DNA of 64,000 bases from Clostridia bacterium (GTDB lineage Bacteria > Bacillota > Clostridia > Christensenellales > Aristaeellaceae). The stretch is taken from contig JAFYVB010000041.1 of the NCBI GenBank assembly GCA_017549335.1, positions 49,552 to 113,551 on the forward strand, in the 5' to 3' direction. Position 1 is the stretch's first letter; every line of letters begins with the position of its first letter. A model generated the notes under the pieces. The model was not told where the DNA came from, ran no database searches, and saw only the letters and a list, made by a program, of their open reading frames with translations. This document shows positions 24,773 to 32,417 of this stretch, one piece after another. Position numbers and translations under genes: made by a program.

Positions 24773-25944
24773 AAAAACTAACCTATCGGCATACGCTGCT
24801 GGCCTGCTATACCGGCACGGTCGGTATGGCGGCCATCACCAACTTCGTGCCGCTTTTGTTCCTGACCTTCCGTGAATTATTCGGCTTTACGCTGGAGGAG
24901 ATCGGGCTGCTGGTCAGCGCCAATTTCATCACTCAGCTGACGGTGGATGCATTCTCCATCCGCTGGGCCGACCGCATCGGCTATCGAAAAATGGTGGTCA
25001 TCGGTCAGGTGACCATGGGAGGCGGGCTTGTGATGCTCACTGTCCTGCCTTTCGTATTGCCCAATCCCTATCTGGGCGCGCTGCTCTCGGTGATCACGTA
25101 CGCAGTGGGCGGCGGCATCAACGAAGTGCTGATCAGCCCCATTCTGGAGGCCTGTCCCCGGGATGAAAAGGGCGCGTCGCTGAGCCTTTTGCATTCCGGC
25201 TATTGCTGGGCGTCGGTGGTCGTGATCCTTCTCAGCACGCTTCTGTTTGCTGCTTTCGGCATGGAGTCGTGGCGTGTCATTTCCTGCGTGTGGGCGCTTA
25301 TCCCGCTTGCAAACACCTTCCTGTTTCTGCATGTGCCCATTGCACCGCTGGTGACGGAGGACAAACGGATGTCCGTTTTGCAACTGGTGCGTCAGCCGGC
25401 GTTTCTGTTGTTCATGCTGATGATGTTTTGCGCAGGCGCAGCCGAACTGGCTATGGTGCAGTGGGCTTCCGCCTTTGCGGAAAGCGGTCTCAAGGTCACC
25501 AAAGCGGTGGGCGATCTGGCAGGTCCCTGCCTGTTCATGCTGATGATGGGCACGGGTCGTGTGCTCCAGTATAAAAAGGGCGAAAAGGGTGATTTGAAAA
25601 AATATCTGCTGCTGTGCGCCGTGCTGTGCACCGCCAGTTATCTCATCGCATCGCTGTCCCCAACGCCCCTGATGTCGCTTTTCGGTTTTGCCCTGTGCGG
25701 TTTCGGCGTATCCGCCATGTGGCCGGGAACGCTTTCTCTTGCCCAGAAAACCTGCCCCTTGGGCGGAACGGCGATGTTTGCGATCCTTGCCCTGTGCGGG
25801 GATATCGGCTGCTCGGTGGGGCCTGCGCTGGTGGGCTTCGTATCGGGTGCGCTGGGCGATAACCTGCACATGGGGATCCTGGCGGCTGTCGTTTTCCCGG
25901 CGGTGATGATGCTTGGATTGATCCTTCATCGCAAAAAAGCATAA
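24769..25944 (+). CDS. Major facilitator superfamily transporter
   Basis: A 391-residue protein with about 12 hydrophobic helices in two halves (for example GTVGMAAITNFVPLLFLTF, GALLSVITYAVGGGINEVLI, and LFGFALCGFGVSAMWPGTL). The loop after helix 2 carries the MFS-type charged turn RWADRIGYRKM. The segment GGGINEVLISPILEACP resembles FucP and other sugar-proton symporters. Coupling to the upstream APH-fold sugar kinase (ATGA overlap) suggests a sugar or amino-sugar substrate. It ends at a bidirectional terminator facing the Gx transporter gene. Confidence 0.83.
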   Translation: MKKLTYRHTLLACYTGTVGMAAITNFVPLLFLTFRELFGFTLEEIGLLVSANFITQLTVDAFSIRWADRIGYRKMVVIGQVTMGGGLVMLTVLPFVLPNPYLGALLSVITYAVGGGINEVLISPILEACPRDEKGASLSLLHSGYCWASVVVILLSTLLFAAFGMESWRVISCVWALIPLANTFLFLHVPIAPLVTEDKRMSVLQLVRQPAFLLFMLMMFCAGAAELAMVQWASAFAESGLKVTKAVGDLAGPCLFMLMMGTGRVLQYKKGEKGDLKKYLLLCAVLCTASYLIASLSPTPLMSLFGFALCGFGVSAMWPGTLSLAQKTCPLGGTAMFAILALCGDIGCSVGPALVGFVSGALGDNLHMGILAAVVFPAVMMLGLILHRKKA

Positions 25945-25945
25945 T

Positions 25946-25977
25946 AAAAAACGCAGAGTGAAAGCTCTGCGTTTTTG
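25946..25977. terminator. Bidirectional terminator
   Basis: ACGCAGAG (25951-25958) pairs with CTCTGCGT (25965-25972), with an A-run before and a T-run after, between convergent genes. Confidence 0.85.
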
Positions 25978-25986
25978 CTTGAACGG

Positions 25987-26505
25987 TTATTTGAATTTGA
26001 GGTTCAGCTTTTTCACGTGCTTGATGGTGGAATTGGCTGCGACGCCCGTGACGGCACCCGTTCCAAGACCCACCAGCATGAGGATGGCCATGTAATAAAC
26101 CAGCTGGGAGGTTTGCAGCATGAGCATGGCCAAAAGCACCTGACCCACGTTATGCATCACTGCGCCTACCATGCTGACCACGATGATGTGGAAACCCAGC
26201 CGCTTGAGCAGGATCATGCACAGCGTGCTCAGTACGCCGCCGGCCATGGCATACATCATGGCGGAAACGCCGCCGAACATCAGACCGGACAAAACGACCT
26301 TGACGATCATCAGAACAAAGGCCGTAGGCGTATCCAGCATATAAAGAGCAAAGAGCAGCACGCCGTTGCTCAAGCCCAGCTTGATGCCGGGAACGCCGGC
26401 AGCCACGGGGATGAGGCTTTCGATAAAGCCCAAAACCAGCATCATGGCAGTGAGCAGGCCGCAAAGCGCGGTGCGCTGTACATTGAAGCGTTTGTTTCTG
26501 CGCAT
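25987..26505 (-). CDS. Gx transporter family membrane protein (PF07456-like)
   Basis: A 172-residue membrane protein with five or six helices. The N-terminal segment RTALCGLLTAMMLVLGFIES followed by PGIKLGLSNGVLLFALYML is typical of the family once named heptaprenyl diphosphate synthase component I and now called Gx transporter. These proteins look like small-molecule permease components related to ECF S-components. They often lie beside a NusG-domain-II protein and an ApbE flavin transferase, but neither is here. AGGTTTCC precedes the ATG. It has its own minus-strand promoter and is divergent from the ABC exporter genes. Confidence 0.82.
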   Translation of the reverse strand: MRRNKRFNVQRTALCGLLTAMMLVLGFIESLIPVAAGVPGIKLGLSNGVLLFALYMLDTPTAFVLMIVKVVLSGLMFGGVSAMMYAMAGGVLSTLCMILLKRLGFHIIVVSMVGAVMHNVGQVLLAMLMLQTSQLVYYMAILMLVGLGTGAVTGVAANSTIKHVKKLNLKFK

Positions 26506-26535
26506 GGAAACCTCCGAATAAATCAGTACTGTAGT

Positions 26536-26564
26536 ATTATAATGGAAAGTGCGTCCGATGACAA
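26536..26564 (-). promoter_or_regulatory. Sigma-A promoter of the Gx transporter gene
   Basis: On the minus strand TTGTCA (26559-26564) and TATAAT (26536-26541) are 17 bases apart, about 30 bases upstream of the ATG. Confidence 0.72.
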
Positions 26565-26620
26565 GGGAAAATGTTTCATGTCATTTCAGACGTGATATTG
26601 TATAATTGAAGCGAAAAGTC

Positions 26621-26649
26621 TTGCAAAGAAAGTGCGGAGCGGATACAAT
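26621..26649 (+). promoter_or_regulatory. Sigma-A promoter of the ABC exporter genes
   Basis: TTGCAA (26621-26626), 17-base spacer, TACAAT (26644-26649), followed by AGGAGG and the ATG at 26673. Confidence 0.7.
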
Positions 26650-26672
26650 AAGCCTGTCAGGAGGAGATAAAA

Positions 26673-27386
26673 ATGCTTAGAATCGAAAATCTTACCAAAG
26701 CTTACGGCGATAAGAAAGCGGTAGACGGTCTGTCACTGCATATCAAGCCCGGAGAGATCTACGGCTTTATCGGTCATAACGGTGCGGGCAAGACCACCAC
26801 GCTGAAATCCTGCTGTGGTATTCTGCGCTTTGATGAGGGCGATATTTTTGTGGACGGCGTGTCTGTCAAAAAGGATCCCATCGCCTGCAAGGAAAAGATT
26901 GCCTATATTCCCGATAACCCCGATCTGTATGAGTTCCTCACGGGCATTCAGTATCTGAATTTTGTGGCGGACGTGTATAAAGTTTCGGCGGAAGACCGTC
27001 AGGCGCGTATTGAGCGCTATGCCAAAGAACTGGGGATCTATGATGATCTTGCAACCAAGATCGGCGCCTATTCCCACGGCATGAAGCAGAAACTGGCGGT
27101 GATCTCGGCGCTGATTCATGCGCCCAGGCTGCTGCTCATGGACGAACCCTTCGTGGGTCTTGATCCCAAGGCGGCGCATACCCTGAAAGGCATCATGCGC
27201 GAGATCTGCGATCAGGGCGGCGCGATCTTCTTCTCAACCCACGTATTGGAGGTGGCCGAAAAGCTGTGTGACAAGATCGCCATCATCCGCGGGGGAAAAT
27301 TGGTGATCGCAGGCGATACGGAGACGGTGCGCGGCGATACCTCTCTTGAAAATGTGTTCCTGGAGCTTGTGGAGGAAGAGGCATGA
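26673..27386 (+). CDS. ABC transporter ATP-binding protein (exporter type)
   Basis: A 237-residue ATPase subunit. Walker A is GHNGAGKTTTLK near residue 34, the signature is YSHGMKQKLAVI near residue 132 and Walker B is LLLMDEPFVGLDPK near residue 150. The family is that of ABC-2 type exporters with a single ATPase encoded before the permease. The next gene, overlapping by four bases (ATGA), encodes a large membrane protein that must be its partner. The exported substrate cannot be told from sequence. AGGAGG precedes the ATG. Confidence 0.9.
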   Translation: MLRIENLTKAYGDKKAVDGLSLHIKPGEIYGFIGHNGAGKTTTLKSCCGILRFDEGDIFVDGVSVKKDPIACKEKIAYIPDNPDLYEFLTGIQYLNFVADVYKVSAEDRQARIERYAKELGIYDDLATKIGAYSHGMKQKLAVISALIHAPRLLLMDEPFVGLDPKAAHTLKGIMREICDQGGAIFFSTHVLEVAEKLCDKIAIIRGGKLVIAGDTETVRGDTSLENVFLELVEEEA

Positions 27387-28993
27387 TCAGAACGCTTATT
27401 TCCCTGCGGCTGAAGGAGATGGCGCACCGCTTCATGAGCCACACCAAGGCCGGAGGAAAGGGACGGAAAATCCTCATTGCCGTGCTGCTGACGTACTGTG
27501 TTGTGGTGTTCCTGGGGATGTTCGGCGGCATCTTCTATCTGGTGTGCGAACCCTTTATGCACCTTGGCCTCAACTGGCTGTATTTTGCCCTGGCAGGGCT
27601 TCTCAGCGTGACGCTGTGTCTGATCGGCTCGATTTTCTTTACGCAATCGCTGATTTTTGAAGCCAAGGACAATGAATTGCTGCTGAGCATGCCCGTTAAG
27701 CCTTCGGCCATTCTTTTCAGCCGCATCGGCACGCTGTATCTGCTCAATCTGGGGTATTCCGCCATCATCAATCTGCCCTGCATTGTTGTGTGGATCCTGA
27801 TGAACGGATTTGATCTGATGCTTACGCTGCGCTGCGTGGCGTTCATGCTTCTTTTGCCGCTGCTGCCCTCTGCGCTGTCTTGTGTGGTGGGATTTGTCAT
27901 TGCCCTGATCACCAGCAGAATGCGCAACAAAAACATCGTATCGCTCCTGCTTTCGGGCATGTCGATGGCGGCGTACTTCTATTTCTGCTTTAATTCGCAG
28001 GAGCTTCTGACAAGGCTGCTGAAAAACGGCGGCGAACTGGCTGCAGTCATACAAAAGGTATTGCCGCCGCTGTATGCGCTGGGAAGCGCTGCCGCAGAGG
28101 GCGATATTCTCCAGTCGCTGATCTGGATCGCCTGCTGTGTTCTCCCCATGGCGCTGGTTTATGCGCTTCTTTCCCGCAGCTTCATTACCATTGCCACCAT
28201 GAAGCGCGGTGCCAAGCGTATCAAGTATAAGGCGCAGAAAACGCGGAAGGCTTCGGTCTTTGCGGCACTTACCGTGAAGGAAATGCGCAGGTATTCCGCT
28301 GACGCCATGTATCTTCTGAACGGCGGCATGGGCGTATTGCTGTCGATGATCCTGGCTGTTGTTTTGCTGATCAAGCGGGATGCGATCGAGTCGATCTTCG
28401 GTATGTTCGCCTTGACGGGCGTTGATTTCAATCAATGGACGGGCGCGCTGATGTGTGCTGCGCTGTGCATGCTGGCGGGCATGAACATGCTTTCGGGGGC
28501 TTCGGTGTCCATCGAAGGCGAGGGGCTGTGGCTGATGCAGTCGCTGCCGCTGAAGGCGGGGGAGATTCTGCTGCCCAAGGCTGCGGCGCATTGTGTGATT
28601 TGCCTGCCTGCGATCATTCTTGCCGGCGCTCTGAGTGCCTTTGCCCTTTCCGTGAATGGAATCACGGCGGCGGCCATGATCCTGCTGCCTTGCCTTGTCT
28701 GCATTTTTATATCGCTGTTTGGCGTGACGCTCAACCTGTTGTTTCCCCGTTTTGATTACGCCAGCGATCTGATGGCTATCAAATCCGGCTTGTCCTCCGG
28801 GCTTACCATGCTTATGGGCATGGGGCTTGTGGCGATTCCTGTTATCTTGTATGCCTTTGTGTTCAAGGCGTCCTTTGATCCGGGATATTTGTACGCCGGC
28901 TGTGCTGCGGTGCTTGCGCTTGGGTCGTTCCTGTTGTATTATTATCTTACCCACGGCGCGCAGAAACGCTTTGATGCGCTGGGACAGGGATAA
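27383..28993 (+). CDS. ABC exporter permease, large multi-helix membrane protein
   Basis: A 536-residue membrane protein with roughly 12 hydrophobic helices (for example IAVLLTYCVVVFLGMFGGIFYLV, GMGVLLSMILAVVLLI, MILLPCLVCIFISLFGVTL). It resembles the putative ABC exporters of clostridia that pair with one ATPase. After the N-terminal helices a conserved cytoplasmic element, LLLSMPVKPSAILFSRI near residue 95, precedes the second membrane block; LWLMQSLPLKAGEILLPK near residue 380 is a similar element in the second half, so the protein may be two fused halves. Translationally coupled to the ATPase gene. Substrate unknown. Confidence 0.75.
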   Translation: MIRTLISLRLKEMAHRFMSHTKAGGKGRKILIAVLLTYCVVVFLGMFGGIFYLVCEPFMHLGLNWLYFALAGLLSVTLCLIGSIFFTQSLIFEAKDNELLLSMPVKPSAILFSRIGTLYLLNLGYSAIINLPCIVVWILMNGFDLMLTLRCVAFMLLLPLLPSALSCVVGFVIALITSRMRNKNIVSLLLSGMSMAAYFYFCFNSQELLTRLLKNGGELAAVIQKVLPPLYALGSAAAEGDILQSLIWIACCVLPMALVYALLSRSFITIATMKRGAKRIKYKAQKTRKASVFAALTVKEMRRYSADAMYLLNGGMGVLLSMILAVVLLIKRDAIESIFGMFALTGVDFNQWTGALMCAALCMLAGMNMLSGASVSIEGEGLWLMQSLPLKAGEILLPKAAAHCVICLPAIILAGALSAFALSVNGITAAAMILLPCLVCIFISLFGVTLNLLFPRFDYASDLMAIKSGLSSGLTMLMGMGLVAIPVILYAFVFKASFDPGYLYAGCAAVLALGSFLLYYYLTHGAQKRFDALGQG

Positions 28994-29010
28994 ATCCTTC
29001 GGGAGGCCAT

Positions 29011-30909
29011 ATGGCAAAGAGCAAAGAGAATCTGACGGCGGATACGCTGGCAAAGCGTATGCTGCCTGTAACAAAAGAAGAATGCCTCCGGCGCGGCTGG
29101 GACGCGCCGGACTTTGTGTATGTTGTGGGCGAGGCGTATGTGGACCATCCCTCGTTCGGCCATGCGATCGTGTCGCGTGTGCTGGAGAAAGCGGGGTATA
29201 AGGTGGCCATGCTGTGTCTGCCCGACTGGCATACCTGCGAGGATTTCAAGCGCTTTGGTCAGCCAAGACTCGGCTTCCTTGTGACGGCGGGCGTGATCGA
29301 CAGTATGGTGAATCACTATACCGCTGCGCGCCGCCGCAGAAATCAGGATGCCTATGCGCCCGGCGGCAAGGCGGGCATGCGTCCCGACCGTGCGCTGACG
29401 GTCTACTGCAACCGCATCCATGAGGCGTATCCCAAGGTGCCTGTGCTCATCGGCGGCGTGGAGGCGTCGCTGCGCCGTTTTTCCCATTACGATTACTGGG
29501 ATGATAAAGTCCGCCGCAGCGTTCTGGTGGATACTGCGGCTACGCTTCTCATGTACGGCATGGGGGAAAAGAGCATCCTTGAAAGCGCTGCGTGGCTGGA
29601 AAACGGTATGCCGCAGGAGCAGCTCAGGGATATGCGCGGTATTTGCTATCTGCAGAAAACGCCGCCGGAGGGCGTGGATATGCTGCCCTCTCACGCGGAT
29701 ATTGCGGCGGATAAGCGGGCCTATGCCAAGGCATTTTTGCAGGAATACAACGGACAGGATCCCTTCCGCGGTCGTGCACTTTGCCAGAAACAGGATGAAA
29801 ACCGTTATCTGGTGCAGAATCCGCCTGTGTTTCCGCTGACAAGCGAGGAGCTTGACGCCGTTTACGCGCTGCCCTACACCAGACGGTATCATCCTTCCTA
29901 TGAATCCATGGGCGGCGTGCCTGCCTTAAGTGAAGTGAAATTTTCCATCAGCGCTGTGCGCGGATGCTTCGGCGCCTGCAATTTCTGTGCGCTGACCTTC
30001 CATCAGGGCCGTATCGTGCAGTCAAGAAGCGAAGAATCGCTGCTGAAAGAAGCGCAGGAGCTGACGCAGTATCCCGATTTCAAGGGCTATATTCATGACG
30101 TGGGCGGCCCCACGGCGAATTTCCGTGCGCCTGCCTGCAAAAAGCAGATGACCAAGGGCTGCTGCGAAAAGCGGCAGTGTCTTTTCCCGACGCCCTGCCC
30201 CAATATGGAAGTCAGCCACAAAGAATTTTTGCAGACGCTGCGTAAAATGCGCAGGATCCCCGGCATCAAAAAGGTATTTATCCGTTCGGGCTTGCGCTTT
30301 GACTATATCATGGCGGATAAAAACCGGGATGAAGTGCTTTCTGAACTGTGCAAATACCATATCAGCGGACAGCTGAAAGTGGCGCCCGAGCATATCAGCG
30401 ACGGGGTGCTCTCCGTTATGGGGAAGCCCTGCCATCAGGTGTATGAGGGATTTGGCGAATGCTACAAGCGCACCAACGAAAAGCTGGGCATGAAGCAGTA
30501 TCTGGTGCCGTACCTGATGAGCAGCCATCCCGGCAGCACCATGGAGGATGCGGTGAAGCTGGCGCTGTATCTCAAGGAACACCGTGTGGAGCCCGAACAG
30601 GTGCAGGATTTTTATCCCACGCCCGGGACCCTGAGTACCTGCATGTACTATACCGGACTTGATCCGCGTACCATGAAGGAAGTGTATGTTCCCCGCGCCC
30701 AAAAAGAAAAGGATATGCAGCGCGCGCTGCTGCAGTGGAAGCGTCCTGAAAATCATGCGCTGATCCGTCAGGCGCTGCGCTCCTGCGGAAGGGAAGACCT
30801 GATCGGCTTTTCTCCCAAATGCCTTGTGCCGCCGGCCGGGGACAGGGAAAAGCGTTTTTCCTCCCGTCCGAGAAAAGAAAGCCCCCGAAACGGACTGCGC
30901 AAAAAATAA
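29011..30909 (+). CDS. YgiQ-family radical SAM protein
   Basis: A 632-residue radical SAM protein of the YgiQ family, whose reaction is still unknown. The iron-sulfur motif is RGCFGACNFCALTFHQGR near residue 320 (CxxxCxxC). A long N-terminal domain with PDFVYVVGEAYVDHPSFGHA and LIGGVEASLRRFSHYDYW precedes it, and KVAPEHISDGVLSVMGKP and QDFYPTPGTLSTCMYYTG follow, all family landmarks. Length is in the normal range. The 17-base gap after the ABC permease gene suggests co-transcription, but nothing links their functions. GGGAGG precedes the ATG. The very C-terminal 40 residues are basic and poorly conserved. Confidence 0.9.
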   Translation: MAKSKENLTADTLAKRMLPVTKEECLRRGWDAPDFVYVVGEAYVDHPSFGHAIVSRVLEKAGYKVAMLCLPDWHTCEDFKRFGQPRLGFLVTAGVIDSMVNHYTAARRRRNQDAYAPGGKAGMRPDRALTVYCNRIHEAYPKVPVLIGGVEASLRRFSHYDYWDDKVRRSVLVDTAATLLMYGMGEKSILESAAWLENGMPQEQLRDMRGICYLQKTPPEGVDMLPSHADIAADKRAYAKAFLQEYNGQDPFRGRALCQKQDENRYLVQNPPVFPLTSEELDAVYALPYTRRYHPSYESMGGVPALSEVKFSISAVRGCFGACNFCALTFHQGRIVQSRSEESLLKEAQELTQYPDFKGYIHDVGGPTANFRAPACKKQMTKGCCEKRQCLFPTPCPNMEVSHKEFLQTLRKMRRIPGIKKVFIRSGLRFDYIMADKNRDEVLSELCKYHISGQLKVAPEHISDGVLSVMGKPCHQVYEGFGECYKRTNEKLGMKQYLVPYLMSSHPGSTMEDAVKLALYLKEHRVEPEQVQDFYPTPGTLSTCMYYTGLDPRTMKEVYVPRAQKEKDMQRALLQWKRPENHALIRQALRSCGREDLIGFSPKCLVPPAGDREKRFSSRPRKESPRNGLRKK

Positions 30910-30932
30910 TATTATGTTTTGCAAAATACCTC

Positions 30933-30968
30933 TTGACGCATGATACTGTGTGTGATATAGTATTATGC
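30933..30968 (+). promoter_or_regulatory. padR promoter covered by an inverted repeat
   Basis: TTGACG (30933-30938) and TATAGT (30956-30961) are 17 bases apart. The arms GCATGATACT (30938-30947) and AGTATTATGC (30959-30968) form an inverted repeat with one mismatch that spans the promoter, a likely autoregulatory PadR site. Confidence 0.65.
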
Positions 30969-31030
30969 GTCGGGAGGGTTTTTTAATTACAAAGCTTTTC
31001 CGAAAAATGAATCATCAGGAGGAAAATGCA

Positions 31031-31348
31031 TTGGATGCGCAGATGAAACGCGGATTGATCGAAGCGTGTATTTTAAAATTGCTGCTCCGCGGCGATTCGT
31101 ACGGATATCAGCTGGTGAGGGATGCGCAGGAAGTATTGTCCCTTTCGGAATCCACCCTGTATCCCGTGCTGCGCCGTCTGGAAGCACAAAATGCTTTGAC
31201 CGTCTATTCTATGGAGCATAACGGCAGGCTGCGTAAGTATTACGCCATCACCGATGCCGGAAAGGAAAAAATCGAAGAATTCCTGAACGAATGGGAAGCG
31301 GTCATGAAGGTTTATGATTTTATCAGGAGGGAAGAAAATGACGCGTGA
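31031..31348 (+). CDS. PadR-family transcriptional regulator
   Basis: A 105-residue winged-helix repressor. RGLIEACILKLLLRGDSYGYQL, SESTLYPVLRRLEAQ and the wing LRKYYAITDAGKEKI are textbook PadR. The frame is open to 30965 and an ATG is available at 31007, but AGGAGG lies 8 bases before a TTG at 31031, giving the usual MDAQMKRGL start. It overlaps the HAAS-domain gene by 11 bases. PadR plus HAAS/DUF4097 pairs are common in Bacillota and are linked to envelope stress, in the way PadR controls lia-like modules, though the signal is unknown. An inverted repeat over its promoter suggests autorepression. Confidence 0.88.
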   Translation: MDAQMKRGLIEACILKLLLRGDSYGYQLVRDAQEVLSLSESTLYPVLRRLEAQNALTVYSMEHNGRLRKYYAITDAGKEKIEEFLNEWEAVMKVYDFIRREENDA

Positions 31349-32417
31349 AATGTTTCTGGAAGAGCTGAAGGAAGCGCTTTGCGGTCTTGATGCCGAAGAA
31401 ATCGAAAGCGTGGTTGCATACTACAGCGAAATGATCGAAGACCGTATCGAAGCGGGCATGAGCGAAGAAGACGCCGTTGCCGCCATGGAGCCTGTGGATA
31501 CCATTGCCGCCCGCGTTCTGGGGGATGCGCTGCCCGAAGAGGAAGACCGGGGAGAGAGCGCGCCCCAAACCGAAGAAAAAAACGAAAACGTTAAAGAAAT
31601 CCGTAAAAATGCGGAGGATATTGCCGAACTTGTCATCACCGCCACCAATCAGCGCGTGTATGTTACCACCGGCGAAACCGAGGAGATCGTGCTCCGTTAT
31701 CGCATCGAAAAGGGGGACGTATACCAGCTTCACGAAGAAAACGGCGTGCTGACGCTGGAGCATAACTACCGTCCGGTGACCAGCTACAAGCCCGATCTGT
31801 CCAAGATCACGGCGGAAAACTTCCTGGATGAAGTGGGCAAATTCCTGGGAAGCATCGACCTGAGCGGCATCGTACGCTTCGGTCAGCAGCTGACTGAGCC
31901 CCGGGCCATTGAAGTGCTGCTGCCCCGTATTTTCAAGGGTGAGCTGCGCATCAAGACGGTTAACGACCGCATCAAGCTGGACAGCGTGACCTGCCTGAAT
32001 GACGTGAAGCTGAAAACCTGCAACGCACGCATCGTTGTCCGCAATGTTGTTGCCCAGACGCTCAGTGCCCACACCGCCAATGCAAGAATCGAAATGAGCG
32101 ACGTATACGCCCGCGACCGCATCGACGCAGTAACCAGCAACGGCCGCATCATTGCGGAAAACGTGACCGGTGATGACGCCATGCATCTGCGCACCAGCAA
32201 CGCCTCTGTCAAAACGGAGAACATCGGCGCAGGGAGCATCGAGATCAAAACCAGCAACGGTTCTGTCAGCGGCACCGTCAAGGGCAGCGAAGAAGAATAT
32301 GCCATTCAGAGCGGAACCAGCAACGGAAAGTGCAATCTGAACGACAGCTTTGAAGGCGAAAAGAAGCTGGTGGTCAAAACCTCCAATGCCTCCATCCACA
32401 TGGAGTTTATCGGCTGA
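31338..32417 (+). CDS. HAAS (DUF1700) plus DUF4097 repeat protein
   Basis: A 359-residue protein. Residues 1-65 form a HAAS/DUF1700 helical domain (MFLEELKEALCGLDAEEIES, YYSEMIEDRIEAGMSEEDAV), which typically accompanies PadR. From about residue 220 on, a DUF4097-type beta-solenoid appears, with a repeated unit whose core is T-[SA]-N-[GA]-x-[IV] (LKTCNARIVVRN, SAHTANARIEMSD, AVTSNGRIIAEN, LRTSNASVKTEN, IKTSNGSVSG, SGTSNGKCNLN, VKTSNASIHMEF). There is no transmembrane segment, although related proteins often have them. AGGAGGGA precedes the ATG at 31338. It is translated from the padR message with an 11-base overlap. Confidence 0.82.
   Translation: MTREMFLEELKEALCGLDAEEIESVVAYYSEMIEDRIEAGMSEEDAVAAMEPVDTIAARVLGDALPEEEDRGESAPQTEEKNENVKEIRKNAEDIAELVITATNQRVYVTTGETEEIVLRYRIEKGDVYQLHEENGVLTLEHNYRPVTSYKPDLSKITAENFLDEVGKFLGSIDLSGIVRFGQQLTEPRAIEVLLPRIFKGELRIKTVNDRIKLDSVTCLNDVKLKTCNARIVVRNVVAQTLSAHTANARIEMSDVYARDRIDAVTSNGRIIAENVTGDDAMHLRTSNASVKTENIGAGSIEIKTSNGSVSGTVKGSEEEYAIQSGTSNGKCNLNDSFEGEKKLVVKTSNASIHMEFIG

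Noticed and set aside
27212-29074. 620-codon frame antisense to the ABC permease
   Set aside because: Composition (Arg, Gln, His) and lack of start signals mark it as a shadow of the hydrophobic permease codons.
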